Positions 56,299-64,000 of a stretch of 64,000 nucleotides of DNA are shown here, in pieces (the stretch's first letter is position 1; the number at the start of each line of letters is the position of its first letter). The position numbers were made by a program, and so were the translations under genes. A model generated the notes under the pieces. The model was given only the letters and a program-made list of their open reading frames with translations, was not told where the DNA came from and searched no databases. Source of the stretch: Bacteroidota bacterium (GTDB lineage: Bacteria > Bacteroidota > Bacteroidia > AKYH767-A > 2013-40CM-41-45); the NCBI GenBank assembly GCA_016720655.1, contig JADKKE010000016.1, forward strand, positions 4,180-68,179, read 5' to 3'.

Positions 56299-56955
56299 TT
56301 ATTGCATGGAGCCCGAAAGAACAATCCTCAACCCGGGTTGTGGATCTTGAGCTTCGGCATGCATGGCTTTTGCAACTTTTTCAATTCGGATTCCTTTGTA
56401 ATTTTTTAAAGGACCGATGAAAAGAAAACCAAGGATTCTTGCGATGAAAATTCCAATTCGTTCACCGGGTCTGCTTTCTTTTCGGTTTCCGATTAACAAG
56501 GATGGACGAAAAAAAGTGATGCAGGGAATTTTCTTTTTGGAAATATCACGTTCCGCTTCACCTTTCACTTTGTTGTAAAATATGCCGGATGCGACATCGG
56601 CTCCCATTGCAGTGATGCAAAGAAAATGATTCACATTATTTTGTTCCGAAAGTGTGGCAAGTGCAAGCGGAAACTCGTAATCCACTTTTTTAAATGCTTC
56701 TTTCGATTTTGCTTTTTTAATAGTTGTACCCAGACAACAAAAAACAGCGTCTACACCTTTGAACCATTCCGCAATTGTATCCAATCTTTCAAAATCTGTG
56801 ACAACTTGTTGCAAACGATTGTTCCGGATATCGAGCGGACTTCGCACCAAAATTATTACTCTTTCTATTGATTGATCGGCAAGTAAATCGCTGAGTAATT
56901 GCGACCCGACCAAACCGCTGGAACCCGCTATCAAGGCTGTTTTTAATGCTTTCAT
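56299..56955 (-). CDS. NAD(P)-binding Rossmann-fold oxidoreductase (HTATIP2/YbjT-like)
   Basis: 218 residues. TALIAGSSGLVGSQLLSDLL is the dinucleotide-binding loop (GxxGxxG), followed by VIILVRSPL, DAVFCCLGTTIKKAKS and HFLCITAMGADVAS, then GIFYNKVKGEAERDI with the YxxxK pair and FFRPSLLIGNRKESRPGE. It belongs to the atypical short-chain dehydrogenase group that includes human HTATIP2 and bacterial NmrA-like proteins; some are sensors rather than enzymes. Monocistronic. Confidence 0.85.
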   Translation of the reverse strand: MKALKTALIAGSSGLVGSQLLSDLLADQSIERVIILVRSPLDIRNNRLQQVVTDFERLDTIAEWFKGVDAVFCCLGTTIKKAKSKEAFKKVDYEFPLALATLSEQNNVNHFLCITAMGADVASGIFYNKVKGEAERDISKKKIPCITFFRPSLLIGNRKESRPGERIGIFIARILGFLFIGPLKNYKGIRIEKVAKAMHAEAQDPQPGLRIVLSGSMQ

Positions 56956-57266
56956 AAAATTTTTCTAAAGAATTGTGTAATAAATTACAACTGTTGATAA
57001 ATCAAAATCTTCCAAAAATCCATTAAAACGAGGCTCCCCTTTGAATTTTCAAGTATCAACTATGATTATTTTAAGATTTGTTAAAATTCAGTTCATTTTC
57101 CCCAGATTCTATCCAGAATCATTTTGCCTTTTTACATCCGAAACACAACCTCTGAAAGCCTTATCCAATAAGGGCTGCGAGCTTCAGGGGCAGGGAAATC
57201 GCTGTACTTCGTGTACGAATGTCCCACCAAGTATTGAGGATTATCAACAATTAACAATTCAAATGT
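56956..57266. other. Intergenic stretch between divergent genes, no clear features
   Basis: About 310 bases between the Rossmann gene start and the fibronectin-III gene. No convincing ORF, hairpin or TAnnTTTG promoter was seen. A minor open frame at 57041-57274 has composition unlike a coding gene. Confidence 0.5.
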
Positions 57267-59512
57267 ATGCTTAAAAGCACTAGCCCCTATCGTGCACTCT
57301 TGTTGTTGCTTATACTTTTTTTTGCAACAATTTTTTATGTGTTCGGACAATCAAATCAAAAATCCAGATCAACACATCCGGTTTCCTTTGCTGTCGCCTG
57401 CGGAACACCCGCTGGATTAAGCAGCAGTTCAGTCACAACATCTTCCGCGACATTGCAATGGACAAGTGTATCCGGCGTAGTTTCTTACAATGTACAGTAC
57501 AGGAAAACTAGCACCAGTACCTGGACAAGTACCACTTCAGCCACCAACAGTAAAAACATCAGTGGTTTATCCAGTGGTACATCGTATGAATTCAGGGTAC
57601 AGACAAATTGCAGCAATGGTTTGGGAACGTATTCATCCAACACAGCCTTCAGTACTCTTTCTCCCTGTTCCAAACCGACAGGACTTTCTACAACACAAAT
57701 CAATTCAACTTCTGCAAGGATCAACTGGACAAACATCACAGGAATTCTCTATTTCAATATCCGCTATAGGGTGAATGGAACTACTGCCTGGACAACAGAT
57801 TCATCAATCAGCAATTCAAAATTACTGAATGGATTAAGCCCGGCAACTGTTTATCAGTTCCAGGTACAAACACGTTGCAGTGCAGGATTGCTGAGTGCCT
57901 TTACATCTTCATCAACATTTACAACATTGGCTTCAGCCTGTTCTGTTCCGGATGTAAATTTATTTTCTTCCACCAATATCGCGGCAACTACCTGTACTGT
58001 CGGTTGGGCCGCAGCAGCAGGAGCGGTGAATTACACCGTACAATACAGGATTCGCAACAGCGGTTCTGCCTGGGCTTCCGTAACAGCAAGCGGAAATTCT
58101 GCAAACCTCAGCGGACTCAGTCCTCTTACCTTGTATGAATTTCAGGTCAAAACAAATTGTGTTTCTTCTTCCAGTGCATATTCCACTCCGGGAATTTTTA
58201 CAACAATTTCAAATCCTTGTAACGTCCCAGACCTGAATCTGTTTTCCTCTACAGCTATTACTACAAATTCCTGTACAGTCGGTTGGGCAATTGTAAGTGG
58301 AGCATTGAGTTACAATGTTCAGTACCGCATTCGCAATTCGGGAAGTGCATGGACGACAGTAAGCTCTACAACAAATTCTAAAAACCTCAGCGGATTATCA
58401 GCATCTACACTGTATGAGTTCCAGGTGCAAACGGTTTGCAGTGGAGGAACCAGTACCTATTCAGCACCCGGGATATTTACTACACTTGCTTCCGGTGCAT
58501 CTTGCGGTACACCGGGCGGATTAACAGTAACAGGAATAACGACAAGCGGAGTAACCTTGAACTGGACTGCTGTGAGTGGCGCAATAAGTTATTCTGTTCA
58601 ACACCGGCGCACCGGAGCGACATCCTGGATCACAGCAAGTGCCACATCAACATCCCTTGTATTAACAGGACTGACAGCGAGCAGTGCTTATGAATTCCAG
58701 GTCCAAACAGTATGCAGTGCTTCCAGCGGTGCATATTCATCTGCAGCAACATTCACTACTTCCGGTTCGAGCGGAGGAACTATTCCGGTTCCGGATCATA
58801 TTGTGATTTGCATGTTTGAGAATCATGCATATTCTCAGATAATCGGTAACAGTGCAGCTCCTCACATCAATGCGCTGGCGAACGATGTGATGAGTGCTAA
58901 TTTCACTGAATCGTATGGACTCACGCATCCAAGTCAGCCGAATTACATCATGTTTTTCTCCGGCGGCAACCAGGGCGTAACAAACAACGTGATGCCTTCT
59001 TCTCATTTCACCGCTATGAATCTTGCAAAAGCTTTACAAAATGCGGGGAGAACATTTACAAGTTATTCTGATGGAATGCCCAGCGTCGGTTATGACGGTG
59101 AAGCCAGTGGCACCTATGTAAGAAGACACAATCCTGTTGCCAATTGGATGGGTACCGGGACGAATCAGGTAAGCACCAGCACCAATCAACCCTTCACAGC
59201 ATTCCCTACAAATTATTCAAATCTGCCTACTGTAAGTTTTGTTGTCCCGGACATCAACAACGGTATGCACGATGGTGGCGGAAACACTGCAATTACGACC
59301 GGCGACAACTGGTATCACACGTATATGGAACCCTATGTTCAGTGGGCAAGAACGCACAACAGTTTATTCATTCTCACCTTTGATGAAGATGATAATCTCC
59401 ACAGCAATCAAATCCCGACAATTTTTTCAGGGCAAATGGTGGTTCAACTAGAACAATTGAAGACATGTACGGCACACCGATCCATGGCTGCTGGACAACA
59501 GGATCCGAATGA
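57267..59512 (+). CDS. Secreted protein with five fibronectin type III domains and a phosphoesterase domain, frameshifted near the 3' end
   Basis: N-terminal signal (LLLLLILFFATIFYVFG), then five FN3-like repeats of about 88 residues (starts near 45, 133, 225, 316 and 408; each has a Trp strand and YEFQVQT-like strand), then a PF04185-type phosphoesterase domain (DHIVICMFENHAYSQIIGN, GLTHPSQPNYI, VPDINNGMHDGG, FILTFDEDDN). Bacterial members are acid phosphatases or phospholipase C-like. At 59438-59442 one G is missing: the restored frame gives FSGQMVGGSTRTIEDMYGTP and stops at 59512 (unrepaired frame stops at 59537). No T9SS tail is visible at this end, and the natural C-terminus may be lost. 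Confidence 0.82.
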
Positions 59513-59537
59513 TGCGGAATTCTTCAGAAAATTCTAA

Positions 59538-60522
59538 AGAATTCCGGGCTAAATGGCAATGGTTCAATTACTATGTCAGGTCTCCGGGTACAACTCAACG
59601 GTTCAAACTGAAGGTGGCATGATCTCGGTCTCAGATTTAAACCCAATTTTTTGAATTGCAGGTGAATGACAACGATTTTGAAGATATGTCGGATTTTAGA
59701 GATTTAAGTGTGATTGGAAGTGTGCAGGATGCGAGAGTATATTTTCTGCGTCCTTTTTTGCAAAATTTTCACCCAATTTTGTATCTTTAAATCCAGAATA
59801 ATGTAAGGTTGCTGGACCATTCGTGGGTTTCCGGCTGGAGGGTTTTATATTCGGATTCAAATGGAGATCAGTCAGGTAATTGAAAATACATTTCTGTTGA
59901 CATCAAACCCCGTTCAATGAGGAAGAACTATCTGTTGGATGATAGTTTAGGTGAACTTGCTGGCAAAAATGTTGGTGGAGGCGATGGAAAATAAACAAGT
60001 GATGGCGTAACTGTTGCAGGGCATAATGGAAACATGATTTATCAGTCAAAGGATCTTGGCAACAAGAATGGAAATGTGCTTATGTTGGGTCAATGAATGA
60101 ATTGAAATAATTTCCAATTGCAATCGTGGCTGTTTTGTTGAATCTGAGAAAATTTAGTTTCTCGAATTGAGTGAATGATTGGAGAAGTTCGGTTTTTTAT
60201 CATTAAAGAGCGGTTTTTGTAAGGAATTTTAGCGAGAGGATTCTTGACCAGAGTTTGTTCAATGGTGTTAATACATTTTAAAATTATGCTTATAGTTAAA
60301 TTTCTACAGATTGTTCATTTAAAGGGAACTGAGCGCAGCAATCACAGATTTTGCTTTGAAGAGCACTACACTTAATCTTGGAACGGAGTTTTTGAAAATA
60401 TTCTGCATTAGTGGCAGAATTCACACAAACTTATCACTGGATTTATGTTCTGCAGCTGTCGGAGGGAGGGAAAGAATAATTGAGACTGGCCTCTGTGAAA
60501 AGTTCATTTTGTGTAATACTTT
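59538..60522. other. Gene-poor stretch, possible decayed T9SS tail
   Basis: About 1 kb without a convincing ORF on either strand. Short readable pieces suggest decayed coding sequence, for example SGLNGNGSITMSGLRVQLNG near 59546-59605 and FPAGGFYIRIQMEISQVIE near 59825-59885, the latter resembling the end of a T9SS sorting domain. Stops and frame changes interrupt all of them. No repeats of the heptad type were seen here. Confidence 0.45.
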
Positions 60523-60562
60523 ATAAAAAAAATGGACAGGAAAATTTTCCCATCCATTTTAT
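60523..60562 (-). terminator. Intrinsic terminator after lon
   Basis: On the minus strand ATGGATGGGAAAATTTTCCTGTCCAT forms a nearly perfect hairpin (stem halves ATGGA..GGAAAA and TTTTCC..TCCAT) followed by eight T. It starts about 25 bases after the lon stop. The palindrome is symmetric enough to work from the other side as well. Confidence 0.8.
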
Positions 60563-60585
60563 AAAATTATTTCAATTTAGAGTAC

Positions 60586-63052
60586 TCAGAGCAATTCTCT
60601 CTTTTCCTTTTCCGTCATAAATTTTACATCGATTGCATTCTTTACCTTTTCCTTCAGCAATGCAAGCTGGATCACTTCGATCATTTCAGTTACATAATGG
60701 AATTTCACATCTTTAATATAATCCTTGCGGATTTCTTCGATGTCCTTTTTGTTCTCTGCACATAAAATCACGTCTTTGATTCCTGCTCTTTTCGCAGCAA
60801 GGATCTTTTCTTTGATTCCACCAACCGGAAGAACTCGTCCGCGCAATGTGATCTCGCCGGTCATCGCCATTTGATTTTTCACCTTACGTTGTGTAAAAGC
60901 AGAAGCCAATGCAGTGAGCATCGTCACACCAGCAGAAGGTCCGTCTTTCGGTGTCGCTCCTTCCGGAACGTGGATGTGTACATCCCACTGATCGAAGACA
61001 CGTGGATCCAGTGAAAGCTGATCTGCATGCGCTTTTAAATAAGCCATTGCAATGGTTGCGGATTCCTTCATTACATCACCCAGGTTACCGGTGATGGTCA
61101 ATCGTCCTTTTCCTTTGCTCAGACTTACTTCGACAAACAGAATGTCTCCTCCTACTGATGTCCATGCTAAGCCTGTTACAACTCCTGCAACATCATTTCC
61201 CTGGTATTTATCCTGCTGAAAAATTGGTGCACCAAGAATGCGGGTGATGTCTTCTTCCGCGATAACCGGGTTATACTTCTCTTCCATTGCTACCGACTTT
61301 GCCAATCCGCGTACAATGGCTGCAATTTTTTTCTCCAAACCTCGAACACCGGATTCACGCGTATAGCGTTCGATCATGTACTCAATCATCTTTGCAGACA
61401 ATTTCACATGTTCTTTTTTCAAACCATGAGCTTCCAGTTGTTTTGGAACCAAATGCTTGATCGCGATCTGAACTTTCTCTTCAAGTGTATACCCGTTGAT
61501 CTCAATAATCTCCAGACGATCAAGCAATGCAGGCTGAACACGACTCAGTGAATTTGCTGTGGCAATGAACAATACATTGGACAAATCGTAATCGGTCTCA
61601 ACGTAATTGTCATAAAACGTGTTGTTTTGTTCCGGATCCAAAACCTCCAACAATGCGGAAGACGGATCACCATGGAAATCATTTCCCAGCTTATCTATTT
61701 CATCCAGTACAAAAACCGGATTCGATGATTTTGCTTTTTTAATATTCTGAATAATGCGTCCGGGCATTGCACCGATATAGGTCTTGCGATGTCCGCGGAT
61801 CTCCGCTTCGTCACGCAATCCACCCAATGACATTCGTACATATTTTCTTCCGAGCGCACGTGCAATGGATTTTCCCAGTGAAGTTTTTCCAACACCCGGA
61901 GGACCGTACAAGCACATGATCGGAGATTTCATGTCGCGTTTCAATTTCAAAACAGCAAGGTATTCCAGTATGCGTGCTTTTACTTTCCAAACCATAATGA
62001 TCCTTGTCCAGAATTTTCTGAGCATGTTTCAGATCGAAATTATCATTTGTGTATTCGCTCCAGGGAAGATCGAGCAATAATTCCAGGTAGTTAATCAGAA
62101 CCGAATACTCTGCCGCTGCAGGATTCATTCTCGACAAACGATCACATTCTTTATTGAATACTTCTTCTACTTCCTTGGTCCACTTCTTCAGCCGACCGCG
62201 TTCCCGGATCTCCGAGATTTCCCTGTCAGGAGAATTCCCACCGAGTTCTTCCTGGATCGTACGCAATTGCTGATTGAGAAAATATTCGCGTTGTTGTTTG
62301 TCAATATCTGTGCGCACTTTGCTTTGAATCTGGTTTTTCAGTTCAAGCATTTGCAATTCCTTACTCAGGTGTTCGAGAACACGTGTGGCTCTTTCCTTGT
62401 GATCCGCTATTTCAAGCAACTCCTGTTTTTTAATAACATCCAAATTGCTGTTGGACGAAATAAAATTAATCAGGAATGTGTGACTTTCAATATTGCGAAT
62501 CGCAAAAGCAGCATCCGAAGGAATGTTCGGACTTTGTTGAATAATCTGGAGAGCAAGGTCTTTCAATGAAGCAACAACCGCCATGAATTCTTTGTCGGTG
62601 GTACTCGCCTTCGTTTCAGGAAATGCTTTCACCGTGCAACGGATATACGGCTCCGACTGAACACATTTATCGAGTTTGAATCTTCTTTTTCCCTGAATGA
62701 TAATGGTTGTATTTCCATCCGGCATCCGAAGCATTTTCAAAACATGCGCAACAGTGCCCACTGAATTGAGATCTTCAAATTTCGGATCTTCAATACCTAC
62801 ATCACGTTGCGCAACTACGCCGATGATCTTTTCACCTTTGTAAGCGTCTTTGATGAGATTGATGGATTTATCGCGTCCGACAGTAATCGGAATTACAACA
62901 CCGGGAAATAAGACTGTATTTCGTAAAGGGAGAATCGAGAGAATATCCGGGATATCCTGCTGATTCATTTGATCTTCGTCTTCCTGGGAAAGCAGAGGGA
63001 TGAACTCCGTGTCGTCGTCGATAATGTTCGAAAGATCAAGCGGATTCAGCAT
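60586..63052 (-). CDS. lon: ATP-dependent protease Lon, frameshifted in the middle
   Basis: Two overlapping frames (63052 to about 61985; about 61990 to 60586) join into roughly 820 residues, the normal Lon length. N-terminal LON domain ([20 protein letters not shown]), helical region, then AAA+ with Walker [10 protein letters not shown], Walker [11 protein letters not shown], and the protease with catalytic serine in [11 protein letters not shown] and lysine in [14 protein letters not shown]. Frames meet within DHYGLE|KVKARI; two A are missing from the run at 61984-61986 (plus-strand T). Lon degrades misfolded and regulatory proteins. An essential-class housekeeping gene broken in this way argues for assembly error. 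Confidence 0.93.
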
Positions 63053-63314
63053 GTGGATCGTGAATTGTCATGAATTAAGTATTAAATAACGTCAGGATGG
63101 CAGATGTTGATCATCCTCCTGTGGAGCTGCTGCCAGTCGAAATCCGTGCCATGAGAGAAATATGCCAAATCAAGGTGTGATTCCGGAAATTTCTGCCGGA
63201 TTTTATCAAAAACGGATGATTTGACAGCAAATTTTCTCTTTTGAGCAACAAATTTCGTCTAAAGTATGAAACCTTCTACAAGCTTCCTAAACCATGAAAC
63301 CCTATGTGGATTCA

Positions 63315-63346
63315 TTGGGTATTAAGCAGGAATCTTAGTAGGTTTG
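63315..63346 (+). promoter_or_regulatory. Bacteroidota-type promoter for the aminotransferase
   Basis: TTG (63315-63317), a 21-base spacer and TAGGTTTG (63339-63346), full match to TAnnTTTG. Only 10 bases separate it from the ATG at 63357, so the leader would be very short. The rest of the 304-base gap between the divergent lon and aminotransferase genes shows nothing else clear. Confidence 0.65.
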
Positions 63347-63356
63347 CACCCTTATT

Positions 63357-64000
63357 ATGGAACAAAATCCCTTGTCCCGCCGAGTGACATCTTTAGCTGA
63401 AAGTCAGACCATTGGAATGTCAAAACTGAGCCGGGAATTATCTGCGAAAGGAATTGATATCGTAAACCTTAGTCTGGGCGAACCTGATTTCGTGACTCCC
63501 CTGCATATCCGGGAAGCTGCCAAGAAGGCCATTGATGAAGGATATACTTTTTATCCACCGATATCCGGATATGCTGAACTCCGCAAAGCCATCTCAGCAA
63601 AATTCAAAAGAGAAAACAATCTCGATTACACACCTGAACAGATTGTGGTTTCTACCGGAGCTAAACAATCCATCGCGAATGTTGTGCTTTGCCTGGTGAA
63701 TCCCGGTGATGAAGTGATCATTCCCCTGCCTTATTGGGTGAGTTATATCGAAATTGTAAAACTCGCAGAAGGCATCACTGTCCCGATTTCTGCAGGTATC
63801 AAATCTGAATTTAAAATTACTCCGGCACAACTTGAAGCAGCCATCACGCCGAAAACCAAACTGTTCATCTTTTCTTCTCCCTGCAATCCAACCGGATCAG
63901 TGTATACAAAAGCGGAACTGAAAGCATTGGCAGATGTGTTTGCGAAACATCCCGGAATATTTATTCTCTCGGATGAAATCTATGAACATATCAATTTCCT
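63357..64000 (+). CDS. Pyridoxal-phosphate-dependent aminotransferase, class I/II (aspartate aminotransferase type), 3' end outside window
   Basis: The first 214 residues are present from ATG 63357. LSLGEPDFVTPLHIREAAKKAI, YPPISGYAELRKAIS, VVSTGAKQSIANVVLCLVNPGDEV (in pieces), PLPYWVSY, FIFSSPCNPTGSVYT and FILSDEIYEHI are the standard fold I segments; the PLP lysine lies beyond the edge. Similar Bacteroidota proteins convert aspartate, or prephenate in some groups. Divergent from lon. No frameshift in the visible part. Confidence 0.92.
   Translation, partial: MEQNPLSRRVTSLAESQTIGMSKLSRELSAKGIDIVNLSLGEPDFVTPLHIREAAKKAIDEGYTFYPPISGYAELRKAISAKFKRENNLDYTPEQIVVSTGAKQSIANVVLCLVNPGDEVIIPLPYWVSYIEIVKLAEGITVPISAGIKSEFKITPAQLEAAITPKTKLFIFSSPCNPTGSVYTKAELKALADVFAKHPGIFILSDEIYEHINF

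Noticed and set aside
57041..57274. 77-codon frame upstream of the FN3-phosphoesterase gene
   Set aside because: No signal, motif or ribosome-binding context, overlaps the start of the real gene, and composition is unlike neighbouring coding regions.

Overview
The window is about 64 kb of a Bacteroidota chromosome. Evidence: type IX secretion (T9SS) C-terminal sorting domains, the Bat aerotolerance operon, a Bacteroidota-type Rho with a long charged insertion, DUF4293 next to rho, ribonuclease Y, a 6S RNA beside zapA, and promoters resembling the Bacteroidota consensus TTTG-N(17-21)-TAnnTTTG. Coding density is high, base composition is moderately AT-rich, and no phage, transposase, plasmid gene or CRISPR array was seen.

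Layout. 0-7 kb: tail of a T9SS cargo protein, an AddB-like nuclease, a putative porin and a badly frameshifted T9SS cargo gene. 7-15 kb: a secreted protein usually mislabelled asparagine synthetase B, topoisomerase IV (parC, parE), DUF167, an AcpH-like protein, a Kazal-domain secreted protein and an orphan Cas6-like protein. 15-35 kb: a minus-strand surface-polysaccharide locus of about 18 genes (phosphoglycosyltransferase, aminotransferase, sulfatase-fold membrane enzyme, O-antigen ligase, UDP-GlcNAc 2-epimerase, seven or more glycosyltransferases, deacetylase, two methyltransferases, and an ABC exporter with a Wzt-type C-terminal domain). 35-37 kb: rny, 6S RNA, zapA and a coiled-coil gene. 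37-41 kb: M23 peptidase and a tRNA cluster (Ser, Pro, Arg, plus two 5'-truncated tRNA-Lys copies) embedded in short tandem repeats. 41-53 kb: peptide-binding lipoprotein and the Bat operon (MoxR, DUF58, BatA-E) carrying an extra GNAT acetyltransferase gene. 53-64 kb: phosphoesterase, DUF4293, rho, a Rossmann protein, a secreted fibronectin-III/phosphoesterase protein, lon and the start of an aminotransferase.

How the parts fit: the polysaccharide locus has all the expected elements for building a glycan on a lipid carrier, exporting it by an ABC transporter and ligating it to a lipid acceptor. In T9SS bacteria such a glycan can anchor secreted cargo, and several cargo genes lie in the window.

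Two features stand out. First, nearly every larger intergenic gap around the tRNAs, topoisomerase genes and convergent gene ends holds an array of 7-bp repeats. The heptamer differs between families but the period is almost always seven, and two convergent gene pairs are separated by near-perfect inverted heptad arrays. Second, at least ten conserved genes (including lon, rny, a DUF58 gene and an AddB-like gene) are broken by small indels, mostly at homopolymers, or by single in-frame stops. This points to residual assembly error rather than biology, and broken genes here should be read with that in mind.
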